A DNA stretch of 64,000 bases from Thalassolituus sp. UBA1087 (GCA_002314145.1 DCCG01000041.1:62001-126000), one strand, 5' to 3'. Shown: positions 47,614-58,203, counted from the first letter of the stretch. A program made the numbers and translations. Notes: generated from the letters alone by a model not told the origin.

Positions 47614-48522
47614 ATGATTCCACAACGTACGCTTAAAAATACTATCCGGGCTACCGGGGTTGGCCTCCATTCAGGTGAGAAGGTCTATCTCACGCTGAAG
47701 CCTGCACCAGTGAACACCGGTATTGTATTCCGCCGTACGGATCTTGATCCGGTTGTGGATATCCCTGCGCACGCCGGCAGTGTGGGTGAAACCACGCTGT
47801 CCACCACTCTGGTTAAAGACCATGCGCGCGTGGATACCGTCGAGCACCTGTTATCCGCTATGGCGGGTCTGGGCATTGATAACGCGGTTGTTGAGCTGAG
47901 TGCTCAGGAAGTACCTATTATGGATGGCAGTTCAGGACCTTTTGTATTCCTGCTGCAGTCTGCCGGTATTGCTGAACAGGAAGCGCCCAAACGCTTTATC
48001 CGCATCAAACGCAAAGTGGAAGTCAAAGAAGGTGATAAAGTCGCTTCTTTCCTTCCTTATGAAGGCTTCAAAGTCAGTTTTGAAATTGATTTTGACCACC
48101 CGGTGCTTAAACAGAGCGTTCAGAAAGCCAGCCTGGACTTTTCTTCCACGTCTTATGTTAAAGAAGTCAGCCGCGCCCGTACCTTCGGCTTCACCAAAGA
48201 CCTGGAATATATGCGTTCCAAGAACCTGGCTCTGGGCGGCAGCGTGAAAAACGCCATCGTCGTCGATGAATACCGTGTTCTGAACGAAGACGGTCTGCGT
48301 TATGACGACGAATTCGTGAAGCACAAAATTCTGGATGCTGTCGGCGATCTGTATCTCCTCGGTCACAGTCTGATCGGTGAGTACATCGGCTACAAATCCG
48401 GCCATGGCCTGAACAACAAGCTCCTGCGTGAGCTGGCAGCTCAACAGGATGCCTGGGAATTTGTAGAGTTTCCGGAAGAAGCTGCTCCTATCTCCTATAT
48501 ACGTCCGGCCGCTGCCGGTTAA
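47614..48522 (+). CDS. lpxC: UDP-3-O-acyl-N-acetylglucosamine deacetylase
   Basis: The 302-residue zinc enzyme has the metal ligand His in VEHLLSAMAGLGIDN and the pair in HKILDAVGDLYLLGH. It carries out the committed step of lipid A synthesis. Its place directly after ftsZ is standard in gammaproteobacteria and it ends at a clear terminator. Confidence 0.98.
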   Translation: MIPQRTLKNTIRATGVGLHSGEKVYLTLKPAPVNTGIVFRRTDLDPVVDIPAHAGSVGETTLSTTLVKDHARVDTVEHLLSAMAGLGIDNAVVELSAQEVPIMDGSSGPFVFLLQSAGIAEQEAPKRFIRIKRKVEVKEGDKVASFLPYEGFKVSFEIDFDHPVLKQSVQKASLDFSSTSYVKEVSRARTFGFTKDLEYMRSKNLALGGSVKNAIVVDEYRVLNEDGLRYDDEFVKHKILDAVGDLYLLGHSLIGEYIGYKSGHGLNNKLLRELAAQQDAWEFVEFPEEAAPISYIRPAAAG

Positions 48523-48556
48523 CCTATTGATACACGATTGCGTTTGTGTATCCTCC

Positions 48557-48592
48557 AACAAAGGCCATAATTGACTTATGGCCTTTGTTTTT
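48557..48592 (+). terminator. rho-independent terminator after lpxC
   Basis: CAAAGGCCATAA (48559-48570) pairs with TTATGGCCTTTG (48576-48587), followed by TTTTTA. A second small inverted repeat, GATACAC with GTGTATC, precedes it. Confidence 0.88.
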
Positions 48593-48661
48593 ACTGGCTG
48601 TCAGGGTATAACTGCTGGTTGAGTACGGAGAGGCGGAAGCCCACCGGGAAGTGTATAGATT

Positions 48662-49591
48662 ATGAATATCATCATTGTTGGCAGACGACACGGGGAATCC
48701 AGAACCTACACCTTGGGCGCATCAGCGCGCACCATGATGTTTGGTTTTCTGCTGGTCCTGCCTTTTGCTATGGGTGCGTCAGGCTTCTGGCTGGCGGAAC
48801 GCCTGGCTGATGAGGGTATCCTTGACCCGAATGCTGCCAAAGCCTGGGAACGTGATCTGAGTATGCAGAAGCAGGAGCTTCAGCAGATCCGCAAACAGAC
48901 CGACCAGGAGCTGGAAGCGCTCACCCTCCGCCTTGCGGATCTGCAGGCAAAACTGCTGCGTCTGGATGCTCTGGGCGAACGCCTGGTCGATGTCTCCGCG
49001 CTGAACACCGAAGAATTTGATTTCAGTGTAGAACCTGCCGTGGGCGGGCCTGCCGGTACGCTCGGAGAAGCTTATCAGGCACCGGAGATCAAAGAGGTTC
49101 TGAATGAACTGGCCGAACGCATCGACAGCCGCGAGCAGCAGCTGGAAGTCCTTGATGACCTGATGCTGGCCAATAAGCTGAATGCTGACACCTTCGTCGC
49201 CGGCCGTCCGATCAAGAAAGGCTGGATGTCATCCCGTTACGGTAAGCGTACAGACCCTTTCACTGGCCGTCTGGCCTGGCACGCAGGTGTCGACTTTGCC
49301 GGTAAGATGGGCGCAGATATTGTCGCCGTGGCCTCGGGTGTTGTCACCTGGGCCGGCCCGCGCTACGGCTACGGCCGCCTGGTCGAGATCAACCATGGTA
49401 ACGGCTACAAAACACGTTATGCACACTGCAAAGAGCTGAATGTCGCCGTCGGTGATGTGGTCCGCAAAGGGGACGTCGTCGCTCTTATGGGCAGCAGTGG
49501 CCGTTCTACCGGTCCGCATGTGCACTTCGAAGTCTACAAAAACGGCCGTACGGTCGACCCCGCCGCGTACATTCATCGCAAGCCGCGATAA
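48662..49591 (+). CDS. M23-family peptidoglycan endopeptidase (LytM domain)
   Basis: This 309-residue protein has a cytoplasmic start, one membrane helix (about 25-44), a coiled coil at about 62-110 and a C-terminal M23 domain. The zinc ligands are His207 and Asp211 (HAGVD), with His286 and His288 in GPHVHFE, so it should be catalytically active, unlike EnvC-type activators. It would cut peptide crosslinks or process the wall at the inner membrane face of the periplasm. Genes of this kind lie between lpxC and secA in Pseudomonas and relatives. Confidence 0.9.
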   Translation: MNIIIVGRRHGESRTYTLGASARTMMFGFLLVLPFAMGASGFWLAERLADEGILDPNAAKAWERDLSMQKQELQQIRKQTDQELEALTLRLADLQAKLLRLDALGERLVDVSALNTEEFDFSVEPAVGGPAGTLGEAYQAPEIKEVLNELAERIDSREQQLEVLDDLMLANKLNADTFVAGRPIKKGWMSSRYGKRTDPFTGRLAWHAGVDFAGKMGADIVAVASGVVTWAGPRYGYGRLVEINHGNGYKTRYAHCKELNVAVGDVVRKGDVVALMGSSGRSTGPHVHFEVYKNGRTVDPAAYIHRKPR

Positions 49592-49689
49592 TCTTTCTAT
49601 TCAACACGCTTGTCATCATTCTGGGTTATAAGTAGCCTTTAGCACTTTGGCCCAGAGCCACCTATTTGTACCCGGATAATGATAAAACC

Positions 49690-52434
49690 ATGATTGGTAA
49701 CCTCTTTCGTAAGATTTTTGGCAGTAAAAACAGCCGCGAACTCAAACGCATGGGCAAAATTGTTGCCCGTATCAACGACCTCGAAGAATCCATCAAAGCA
49801 CTCAGTGATGAAGAGCTGAAAGGCAAAAGTGATGAATTCCGCCAGCGAATCGAAGGCGGTGAGACACTGGATGCCATTCTTCCGGAAGCCTTTGCGGTAT
49901 GCCGGGAGGCCAGTGTCAGGGTGATGGGCATGCGGCATTTCGATGTGCAGCTGATTGGTGGTATCACCCTTCATGAAGGGCGGATTTCTGAGATGCGCAC
50001 CGGTGAAGGTAAAACCCTGGTGGGCACATTGCCGACCTATCTGAATGCGCTGACCGGCCAGAGCGTGCATGTCGTGACCGTCAACGATTACCTTGCCCGC
50101 CGTGATGCCAACTGGATGCGGCCGCTGTATGAATTCCTGGGTATGAAGGTGGGGATCGTCGTCCCGGGAATGAATAACGTTGAAAAACGTGAGGAATATC
50201 AGGCAGATATCGTATACGGAACCAACAACGAATTTGGTTTCGACTATCTGCGTGACAATATGGCCTTCTCAATCGACGATAAGGTGCAGCGTGGGCTGTA
50301 CTTTGCCATTGTCGATGAGGTGGACTCCATTCTGATTGATGAGGCCCGGACCCCGCTGATTATCTCCGGCCCGGCCGAAGACAGTTCTGAAATGTACCGT
50401 GCCATTAACCAGCTGGTGCCCCAGCTGGAGCAGGGCGAGTCCATTGATGAAGGGCAGGGCGGCACAACCGGTCACTTTATCGTTGATGAAAAACAGCGCT
50501 CCATTGAACTGACCGAAGAAGGTCACGAGTTTGTGGAAGATCTGCTGACCCGCGCCGGTATTCTCAAAGAAGGTGAAAGCCTTTATGCACCGACCAACCT
50601 GAGCCTGCTGCATCACGTGCATGCGGCGCTGAAGGCCCATGCGGTGTATCAGAAGAACGTCGACTACATCGTTCAGAATGGTCAGATCGTGATCGTTGAT
50701 GAGCATACCGGGCGTACCATGCCGGGACGGCGCTGGAGTGAAGGGTTGCACCAGGCGGTGGAAGCCAAAGAAGGGGTACAGATTCAGGCCGAAAGTCAGA
50801 CGCTGGCATCCACCACTTTCCAGAACTACTTCCGTCTGTATGAAAAACTGGCCGGTATGACGGGTACGGCGGATACCGAAGCATTTGAATTCCATCAGAT
50901 TTACGGGCTGGACGTGGTGGTTATCCCGCCTAATAAACAGGTCCGCCGTATTGACTACAACGACGTAATCTATGCCACGCAGCGGGAAAAATACGATGCC
51001 GTGGTTGAAGAAATCCGTGAAGTGACTGCGCAGCAGCGACCGGTTCTGGTGGGTACTGCGTCAATTGAAGCGTCGGAATACCTGTCTCAGCATCTGACCA
51101 AATCAAAGATTGCGCATAATGTTCTGAACGCCAAAGAAAACGACCGTGAAGCACAGATTATTGCTGATGCCGGTCGTCCCGGAGCCGTGACGATTGCCAC
51201 CAATATGGCCGGCCGGGGTACCGATATTATGCTGGGCGGTAACTGGGAAGCCGAAGTGGCGGCCATGGATAATCCGTCGGAAGAACAGATTGAGGCGGTA
51301 AAAGCAGACTGGCAGAAACGTCACGAACTGGTACTTGAAGCCGGTGGTCTGCATATTATCGGTACAGAACGTCATGAATCACGCCGTATTGACAACCAGC
51401 TGCGTGGTCGTGCCGGTCGTCAGGGTGACCCGGGTTCCACCCGTTTCTTCCTGTCTCTGGAAGACAACCTGATGCGTATTTTCATGTCTGAGCGTATGCG
51501 CGGCATGATGCAGGCGATGGGCATGAAAGACGGTGAATCCATTGAGCACCGCATGGTGACCAATGCTGTCGAAAAGGCCCAGCGTAAAGTAGAAGGGCGC
51601 AACTTCGATATCCGTAAACAGCTGCTTGAATACGATGATGTTGCCAACGATCAGCGCCGTGCAGTGTATGGTCAGCGTAATGAGCTGATGGCCAAAGATG
51701 ATATTTCCGACACCATCAGTGTTATCCGTAAGGACGTGGTTGATCAGGCTATCGACAGCTATGTGCCACCACAGAGTCTGGCGGAGCAGTGGGACATCGA
51801 TGGGCTGGAAAAACACCTGAAAGCCGAATTCGATATCGATCTGCCGGTTCAGGAATGGCTGGATAACGAAGATAAGCTGTACGAAGAGACCCTGCGTGAA
51901 CGCATTCTTGAGAAAATCGAGCAGGCTTACAAAGAGAAGGAAGAAGCCGCAGGCGCCAAAGCGCTGCGTATGTTCGAGAAGCAGATTATGCTGCAGGTGC
52001 TTGATAATCTGTGGAAAGAACACCTGGCCACGATGGATCACCTGCGTCAGGGGATTCACCTGCGTGGCTATGGCCAGAAGAACCCGAAACAGGAGTATAA
52101 ACGTGAGTCCTTTGGCCTGTTTGAAGCCTTACTGGACAATATCAAACGCGAGACAATCCGCGTTCTGTCCCATGTGAAAGTGCGTCAGGAAGACGAAGTG
52201 CGTGAGATGGAAGAGCAGCGCCGTGCCGCGGCCGAAGCTCAGGCCCAGCGCGCTCAGTATCAGCATGAGCAGGCAGCGGCGATGGCGTCGCCAACTGATG
52301 AAAGTCAGGTCCGGGAGGCAGATGATCAACAGGCGGAGCCCTTTGTACGCGATGAACGCAAAGTCGGACGTAATGAGCCCTGCCCTTGTGGTTCCGGGAA
52401 AAAATATAAGCATTGCCACGGCAAGCTTTCCTGA
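49690..52434 (+). CDS. secA: preprotein translocase ATPase SecA
   Basis: The ATG at 49690 gives 914 residues and the family opening MIGNLFRKIFGSKN; an ATG 24 bases earlier is not family-like. Walker A is in MRTGEGKTLV and the DEVD-type Walker B in AIVDEVDSILIDEARTPL. The C-terminus carries the SEC-C zinc motif CPCGSGKKYKHC that binds SecB and lipids. SecA drives export through SecYEG. No secM is present upstream; the M23 gene takes that place. Confidence 0.98.
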   Translation: MIGNLFRKIFGSKNSRELKRMGKIVARINDLEESIKALSDEELKGKSDEFRQRIEGGETLDAILPEAFAVCREASVRVMGMRHFDVQLIGGITLHEGRISEMRTGEGKTLVGTLPTYLNALTGQSVHVVTVNDYLARRDANWMRPLYEFLGMKVGIVVPGMNNVEKREEYQADIVYGTNNEFGFDYLRDNMAFSIDDKVQRGLYFAIVDEVDSILIDEARTPLIISGPAEDSSEMYRAINQLVPQLEQGESIDEGQGGTTGHFIVDEKQRSIELTEEGHEFVEDLLTRAGILKEGESLYAPTNLSLLHHVHAALKAHAVYQKNVDYIVQNGQIVIVDEHTGRTMPGRRWSEGLHQAVEAKEGVQIQAESQTLASTTFQNYFRLYEKLAGMTGTADTEAFEFHQIYGLDVVVIPPNKQVRRIDYNDVIYATQREKYDAVVEEIREVTAQQRPVLVGTASIEASEYLSQHLTKSKIAHNVLNAKENDREAQIIADAGRPGAVTIATNMAGRGTDIMLGGNWEAEVAAMDNPSEEQIEAVKADWQKRHELVLEAGGLHIIGTERHESRRIDNQLRGRAGRQGDPGSTRFFLSLEDNLMRIFMSERMRGMMQAMGMKDGESIEHRMVTNAVEKAQRKVEGRNFDIRKQLLEYDDVANDQRRAVYGQRNELMAKDDISDTISVIRKDVVDQAIDSYVPPQSLAEQWDIDGLEKHLKAEFDIDLPVQEWLDNEDKLYEETLRERILEKIEQAYKEKEEAAGAKALRMFEKQIMLQVLDNLWKEHLATMDHLRQGIHLRGYGQKNPKQEYKRESFGLFEALLDNIKRETIRVLSHVKVRQEDEVREMEEQRRAAAEAQAQRAQYQHEQAAAMASPTDESQVREADDQQAEPFVRDERKVGRNEPCPCGSGKKYKHCHGKLS

Positions 52435-52448
52435 GGTTATAGAAATCA

Positions 52449-53666
52449 ATGGCCGTTAACTTTACTGTTTTCGAAGATTTTAAAGCGGTGTCCGGTGTCC
52501 GGCTTGGGGTGGCTAAATCCCATGTACGTTACGCCGACCGCGACGATATGGTGGTGATTGAGCTGGCAGAGGGCACTGAAGTCGCGGGTGTGTTTACCAC
52601 CAATGCTTTTTGTGCCGCGCCAGTACAGATCTGCAAACATCACCTGGGAATCAAAGCGCCCCGTTATCTGTTGATTAATACCGGTAATGCCAATGCCGGC
52701 ACGGGAAAATCCGGCTATGCCAATGCGGTAAAAAGCTGTGAGCTGATGGCCGCAGCAGGCCAGTGCACGGCGGCCGAAGTATTACCGTTTTCGACGGGTG
52801 TTATTGGTGAACCATTGAATATGCCGGCCTTTGAACGTGGCATTCCGGCGGCGCTGGATGATCTCAACGCCGACAACTGGGCCCGCGCTGCCAAAGGTAT
52901 TATGACCACCGATACCCTGCCCAAAGGTTTCAGCCAGCAGGCCAGTGTCGGCGGCAAAACTGTGACCGTTACCGGGATATCCAAAGGTGCCGGCATGATC
53001 ATGCCGAATATGGCGACCATGCTGGGTTTTATTGCCACGGATGCCGGGGTATCGCCGGACATTCTGCAAACCTGGTGCAGGGAACTGGCGGACTGTTCTT
53101 TCAACCGCATCACCATTGACGGTGATACCTCCACTAATGATTCCTGCATGCTGATGGCTACCGGTCAGTCCGGTGTGCAGATCGATGATGCAGCCAGTGC
53201 AGAAGCCCGGCAGGTTTTTGCATTGTTAAAAGAAGCCTTTCAGGTGCTGGCCCAGGCCATTGTGCGCGATGGTGAAGGGGCAACCAAATTCGTTACCGTA
53301 CGGGTTGAAGATGCGGCAGCGCAGAAAGAAGCGCTGGATGTTGCCTATACAGTGGCGCACTCTCCTCTGGTAAAAACCGCGATGTTTGCCTCAGATGCCA
53401 ACTGGGGACGTATTCTGGCGGCCGTTGGCCGCAGTGGTGTGGAAAATTTCGATCTCGACAAAGTTCAGATCTATCTGGATGACGTACAGATCGTCGAAGA
53501 TGGCGGGCGTTGTGACAGCTATACCGAAGAGTCCGGCGCGGCTGTTTTCCGTCAGAGTGAATTTACCATCCGCATTCTGCTCGGGCGTGGGCGGGTGAGT
53601 GAGCAGCTGTGGACGACAGACCTGTCCCATGAATACGTCAGTATCAACGCTGACTACCGTTCCTGA
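52449..53666 (+). CDS. argJ: bifunctional ornithine acetyltransferase/N-acetylglutamate synthase
   Basis: The 405-residue precursor is self-cleaved before Thr190 in the block NMATMLGFIATDAG; that Thr is the nucleophile. ArgJ moves the acetyl group from N-acetylornithine to glutamate in the arginine cycle. It lies 14 bases after secA and 14 before mutT, a common order in this group. Confidence 0.96.
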   Translation: MAVNFTVFEDFKAVSGVRLGVAKSHVRYADRDDMVVIELAEGTEVAGVFTTNAFCAAPVQICKHHLGIKAPRYLLINTGNANAGTGKSGYANAVKSCELMAAAGQCTAAEVLPFSTGVIGEPLNMPAFERGIPAALDDLNADNWARAAKGIMTTDTLPKGFSQQASVGGKTVTVTGISKGAGMIMPNMATMLGFIATDAGVSPDILQTWCRELADCSFNRITIDGDTSTNDSCMLMATGQSGVQIDDAASAEARQVFALLKEAFQVLAQAIVRDGEGATKFVTVRVEDAAAQKEALDVAYTVAHSPLVKTAMFASDANWGRILAAVGRSGVENFDLDKVQIYLDDVQIVEDGGRCDSYTEESGAAVFRQSEFTIRILLGRGRVSEQLWTTDLSHEYVSINADYRS

Positions 53667-53680
53667 GTGATATCTGCTTT

Positions 53681-54091
53681 ATGAAGGTTGTGCACGTTGC
53701 GGTCGCTGTCATTGTGGTGAATGACAGCGACATTCTGATTGCCCGCCGCCCGGACGATAAACATCAGGGCGGTAAATGGGAATTTCCCGGTGGTAAAGTC
53801 GAAGCGGGTGAGTCTGTCCCGGCTGCGTTGGTGCGCGAGTTGGATGAAGAGGTTGCGTTAAAAGTAACCGAAGATCAGATCACTGCGCTGATGGAAATTC
53901 CTTTTCACTACCCGGATAAAAGCGTGCTGCTGGACGTCTGCTGGGTACAGGCAAATATGAATGATGCGCTGCTGGCGCACGGTGCTGAAGGCCAGGAAGT
54001 GCGTTGGGTCCCCTTTACCCGCCTGGCTGAATTTGAATTCCCCGCCGCTAATCAGCCAATTCTTGAGGCTGTGACAGCCGCATTATCCTGA
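53681..54091 (+). CDS. mutT: Nudix hydrolase MutT (8-oxo-dGTP diphosphatase)
   Basis: The 136-residue protein carries the full Nudix box GKVEAGESVPAALVRELDEE with the hydrophobic end. The context next to secA and argJ, and the WEFPGGK block, fit MutT, which clears 8-oxo-dGTP from the nucleotide pool. The length is close to the E. coli enzyme (129). Confidence 0.92.
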   Translation: MKVVHVAVAVIVVNDSDILIARRPDDKHQGGKWEFPGGKVEAGESVPAALVRELDEEVALKVTEDQITALMEIPFHYPDKSVLLDVCWVQANMNDALLAHGAEGQEVRWVPFTRLAEFEFPAANQPILEAVTAALS

Positions 54092-54278
54092 CAGGTTTTT
54101 GTGCCCTGTCGTGACGGCTCTGCCGCAGGCGCCTTCTCTGAAACCTCATGCATGGCGATCGTCTTATTATTCCATCAGGCCAATATTGGCTGAGATTTAC
54201 TACTTTGGGACTGGATAACTCTACCCACCGTCTATACTGATATCTATATAAGAAAACAGTTATAACTCAGGGTCTTCT

Positions 54279-56192
54279 ATGTTCAGCCTTATCTCGTCGA
54301 TGAAAGTGCGGCAAAAACTGCTGCTGCCTGTTGTCCTGCAGGTAGTTTTATTGCTGGTGATTTTGCTTATTTATATCCGTAATGAAGGATTAATTGGTGA
54401 ATCGGAAAAGGAAATTTCACATAACAGCCAATTGTTAGCTGATATTTATCAGTTATCCGACGACATTCACCGTTACGTTGAAAGCCGGGGGAAAAAAGAA
54501 AATCCCCTGAACGATATTGAACGTATACAGACGTCGGTAAAAACACTGGAAAGCCGTCAGCTGGATACTGTTCATGCATCTATGGACAGGGTCAGTGCCG
54601 GGCTGAGAAATATCAGTGAGTTATTCGCGGCCAATGAAAAAGCAGGTGACAAAATCCGCGAACTGGCCCGCGGCTCCATCTCTCAGTCTGATTCCTTTAT
54701 TAATGAAATGAGCCGCAAGCTGGCCGACGACGATCTTCGTGCAACGGTGAGTACGCTGGAACGCATGGTCATTGCCGGTGCGCTGATCAACACCACCAGT
54801 AATTATCAGCTGTTACTGCTGTTCCAGGAAATGGAACGCGATCCTGCGGTCAGTGCAAAGCTTAATGATTATCTGGGAGTGCTGTTAACCAATGTCGAAA
54901 AAGATATACAGCGCCTGAGTGGAACGCCTTATGAGCAGATGGGGCTGGCAGGAAAAAATAATAACCTGGCCATTCAGGATCTGGCCCGGGGATTTGCTGA
55001 TAATCACCAGTCTATTGAGCAGGCACAACAGGATATAGAAGATCAGTTAGCGTCGATCCTGACGGCACTGAAAGAACATCAGAATGCCAGTGTTAGCAGT
55101 GTTTTCAGCTCACTGGCCTCCAGTCTGCTGAATATTGTCGCCATCATTGCGGTGCTTTCTCTGATCACCGGAGTATTTTCTGTATTAACCGGGCGTTCCG
55201 TGGTTAATCCGTTGAATACACTGGGTGGTCATATCCGGCGGCTGGCGGATTCCGGCGGCGATCTGACATTCAGGGTCAATATGCAGCGTCACGACGAAAT
55301 CGGAGAGCTGGCCAGAAATATCAATCAGTTTCTGGAAACCCTGCAGACTATTTTTGCTGGTGTCTCAGAGTCCGGTGCCCGCATTGCTGACAACGCCCGG
55401 CAATCAGCAGAACATGCGAATGCCGCCCAGCGTAAAATGCAGCGCCAGCAGGAAGAAACCGGAGAAGTGGCGACGGCCTTTAACGAAATGGATACGGCAA
55501 TTCAGGAAGTCGCCAGTAATGCGTCGTCCGCTGCCAATGCAGTACAGCATGCTCATGATGAATCACAACAGGTGGTGGCCAACATCAACAGCATGGTGGA
55601 TGGTATTCAACAGTTAGGCCGGGAGCTGGAAGCAACCGGTCAGGTCATTAATGAACTGAACGCTGACAGCCAGAATATCGGCGGTATTCTCGACGTTATC
55701 CGTGCGATAGCTGAACAGACGAATCTGCTGGCCCTTAACGCTGCCATTGAAGCAGCCCGGGCCGGCGAGCAGGGGCGCGGGTTTGCGGTGGTGGCGGATG
55801 AAGTCCGTTCCCTGGCGCAGCGCACGCAGGCCTCCATTGAAGAAATACACGAAATGATTTCGCGCTTACAGAGCGGTTCGCAACGTGCCACGGATGCTAT
55901 TACCCAGGGTAACGAACGCATTGGGCTGACCATTCAGAACAGTGAAGATGCAGGTAAAGGGGTTGGCGAAATTGCCAATCAGGTCTCGGCCATTGCCGAT
56001 ATGAATTTACAGATAGCCAGTGCTGTAGAAGAACAGAGTGCGGTTGCCAACCAGATCAATCAATCGATTCAGCAGATTAATGACCTGGCACTGGAAAGCT
56101 CGGAAGCATCTGTTCAGGCGAATCAGGCGGCGGATACACAGCTGGGTGAAAGCGCCGCGATGCTGGAATTAATCGGTAAATTTAAAACCTGA
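54279..56192 (+). CDS. methyl-accepting chemotaxis protein
   Basis: The 637 residues show TM1 (about 13-33), a helical periplasmic sensor (about 34-280), TM2 (about 281-303), HAMP (RSVVNPLNTLGGHIRRLADSG) and a signalling domain with the hairpin tip EQTNLLALNAAIEAARAGEQ near 478. The sensor looks like a four-helix bundle without a family motif I can name. It signals to CheA/CheW. No other chemotaxis genes lie nearby. A -10 (TATACT near 54234) precedes it, but no good -35. Confidence 0.93.
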   Translation: MFSLISSMKVRQKLLLPVVLQVVLLLVILLIYIRNEGLIGESEKEISHNSQLLADIYQLSDDIHRYVESRGKKENPLNDIERIQTSVKTLESRQLDTVHASMDRVSAGLRNISELFAANEKAGDKIRELARGSISQSDSFINEMSRKLADDDLRATVSTLERMVIAGALINTTSNYQLLLLFQEMERDPAVSAKLNDYLGVLLTNVEKDIQRLSGTPYEQMGLAGKNNNLAIQDLARGFADNHQSIEQAQQDIEDQLASILTALKEHQNASVSSVFSSLASSLLNIVAIIAVLSLITGVFSVLTGRSVVNPLNTLGGHIRRLADSGGDLTFRVNMQRHDEIGELARNINQFLETLQTIFAGVSESGARIADNARQSAEHANAAQRKMQRQQEETGEVATAFNEMDTAIQEVASNASSAANAVQHAHDESQQVVANINSMVDGIQQLGRELEATGQVINELNADSQNIGGILDVIRAIAEQTNLLALNAAIEAARAGEQGRGFAVVADEVRSLAQRTQASIEEIHEMISRLQSGSQRATDAITQGNERIGLTIQNSEDAGKGVGEIANQVSAIADMNLQIASAVEEQSAVANQINQSIQQINDLALESSEASVQANQAADTQLGESAAMLELIGKFKT

Positions 56193-56252
56193 CAAGTGCC
56201 GCGCTGGCGCCGAAATGAAGTTTCAGCCTGAGCCAAGTCAGCCTGGGCCAAT

Positions 56253-56621
56253 TCAGTCGGAACCAAAATGAATAAACGGCCAGACCATTAATGCAATAAT
56301 AATGGCTACCGCCATCAGTGCCAGAATCAGATCTGCCGGCCGTTCCTGTGCACGCTGCAAAAAGGTTTCCGATTCACCGGCTTCTTCGCGCTGGCGATAT
56401 TCTTGCTGGATGCGTTCTCTGCGCTGTTGCTGGTAGTCATCCAGCAGGGCGCGGGCCTGATCAAAATCATCATTATGGCGCAGCCAGATGGCTGCCACCG
56501 AGACCCGCCAGCGACCGGCATCCGTTTCATAAAATTCAATACCGGCATCGGTCAGCAGTGCCCGCACCTCATCGGCTTCATCTTCTTCAACCTGATTAAG
56601 ACGAAAGAGTAATTTAGCCAT
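56253..56621 (-). CDS. small membrane protein (DUF6164-like)
   Basis: From ATG 56621 the product has 122 residues and a ferredoxin-like N-terminal half (LLFRLNQVEEDEADEVRALLTDAGIEFYETDAGRW) such as is found in signal-transducing or DUF2007-type domains, then a charged coil and a C-terminal membrane helix (about 98-117). It overlaps the 3' end of lnt by eight bases, so it is the last gene of that operon. The function is unknown, and the family name is from memory of similar proteins. Confidence 0.7.
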   Translation of the reverse strand: MAKLLFRLNQVEEDEADEVRALLTDAGIEFYETDAGRWRVSVAAIWLRHNDDFDQARALLDDYQQQRRERIQQEYRQREEAGESETFLQRAQERPADLILALMAVAIIIALMVWPFIHFGSD

Positions 56622-58122
56622 TAAGAAGATTCCGTGAACGATATTTTTTGACACCGGCGAGGATAAAGGTCAGCAATACCAGCCCATACAGTGGCCACAG
56701 GTTCCATAACATGTAAGGCGTACTGCCGCTGCGCATCTCTGCTGTGCCGGTCAGTGTCGCCCGCTGTTCGTAAGGCAGGCGGGTAATGATATGGCCTTTG
56801 TTATCCACCAGTGCCGTAATGCCTGTATTGGTGGCGCGCAGCAGATAACGGCCGGTTTCCAGCGCACGCATCTGTGCCAGTGCCATATGCTGCTTCGGTC
56901 CCAATGAATCACCAAACCAGGCATCATTGCTTACCGTAATCAGCAGGTCAGCGTTTTCCGCCATGCGGGTAACCAGTTGTGGGTAAGCAATTTCATAACA
57001 GATGTAGGGAGCAATCAGGTATAGCTGTTCTCCCTGTTGCGAAAACCTGCCCACCTTTAATAACGGCTGATCTTTCTGGCCGGCGAGAAAGCTCGACATT
57101 TCCAGATCAAAAAATGGAATCAATCCGCGGATCTGATCTTCCAGCGGCACGTATTCACCGAAGGGCACCAGGTGCTGTTTATGGTAGATACCTTCTCCGT
57201 AACCGAAGGCAATGACGCTGTTATGGAACTCTCCGGCCAGCTCAGTACCGCGCGGGTAACGGTAAGGGATGCCGGTCACTATGGTGGTATGGGTTCCCAG
57301 CGCTTCGGCTGACAGTTCTTCCTGATACGGCTGAAACTGATCGTACAGAAGGGTCATGGCCGTTTCCGGCCAGAGAATCAGATCCGCGTCCCAGTGATCA
57401 CTGGTCTGTTGGTAATAAGCATTAATGGTCGGGCTTACCATCTCCCGTTTCCATTTATCGTCCTGGGGGATATTGCCCTGCACAGCGGCGACTTTCAGTT
57501 CGCCGGTTTTTTCTGTCCAGTCGAAGGATTGCAGTGCCAGTCCCAGCGGCCACAGCAGCAGAGGCAGTAACCAATGCGGTCGGCGGGTTTTAACCAGCAT
57601 CCACAGCCCTGTGACGGTCAGCAGCAGAATGACGGATATACCGTAACTGCCAATCACCGGCGCCCAGCCTGACAGCCAGGTAAACAAATGGGCATCGCCG
57701 GCAAATAACCAGGGAAAGCCGGTCAGGAACCAGCTGCGGAACCATTCATGCAAAAACCAGAAAACGGGGATGGTCAGCCAGGCGTAAAACTGACGGAAAA
57801 AGATAAAGCGCAGGCTGAACCAGAACGCCGGAAAGGTGGCCAGAAAGGCGGCGAAAATACCCACCATAGGAACGGCCAGCCAGGCCGGTGTTCCACCATG
57901 ATCGTGCATGCTGACATAAATCCATGACACACCGGCAGCAAATTGCGCCGTGCTGTACAGCCAGGCACGCCAGAAAGCACTGCGCGCTGATGTGGCGGTG
58001 AACTGTCCATGTACGAACACCAGCAGGCTGAGGATGCCCAGCGGCCATAAAAAGAAGGGCGCCAGTGCCAGGGGAAACACAGCACCGGCGATAATCATCA
58101 GGATGGGCATCCAGAGTTTCAT
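56614..58122 (-). CDS. lnt: apolipoprotein N-acyltransferase
   Basis: ATG 58122 gives 502 residues with the first membrane helix at the start; a GTG at 58185 would add 21 residues and is less likely. Six or so N-terminal helices precede a nitrilase domain with catalytic Glu in LILWPETAMTL and Cys in PYICYEIAYPQL. Lnt adds the third acyl chain to lipoproteins, relevant to the many lipoproteins in this window. It follows corC. Confidence 0.95.
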   Translation of the reverse strand: MKLWMPILMIIAGAVFPLALAPFFLWPLGILSLLVFVHGQFTATSARSAFWRAWLYSTAQFAAGVSWIYVSMHDHGGTPAWLAVPMVGIFAAFLATFPAFWFSLRFIFFRQFYAWLTIPVFWFLHEWFRSWFLTGFPWLFAGDAHLFTWLSGWAPVIGSYGISVILLLTVTGLWMLVKTRRPHWLLPLLLWPLGLALQSFDWTEKTGELKVAAVQGNIPQDDKWKREMVSPTINAYYQQTSDHWDADLILWPETAMTLLYDQFQPYQEELSAEALGTHTTIVTGIPYRYPRGTELAGEFHNSVIAFGYGEGIYHKQHLVPFGEYVPLEDQIRGLIPFFDLEMSSFLAGQKDQPLLKVGRFSQQGEQLYLIAPYICYEIAYPQLVTRMAENADLLITVSNDAWFGDSLGPKQHMALAQMRALETGRYLLRATNTGITALVDNKGHIITRLPYEQRATLTGTAEMRSGSTPYMLWNLWPLYGLVLLTFILAGVKKYRSRNLLNG

Positions 58123-58203
58123 GTCAGATTCCGTCAGGCAAACAGCAGAGTGAGGACTGGCCGACGGCGCTTGTTCTGTACTCACCCTGTGTCATGGGAT
58201 GGA

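Noticed and set aside
54090..54110. GACAGG/CCTGTC hairpin after mutT as terminator
   Set aside because: The stem is only six pairs and no T-run follows; the T-run lies in the loop.
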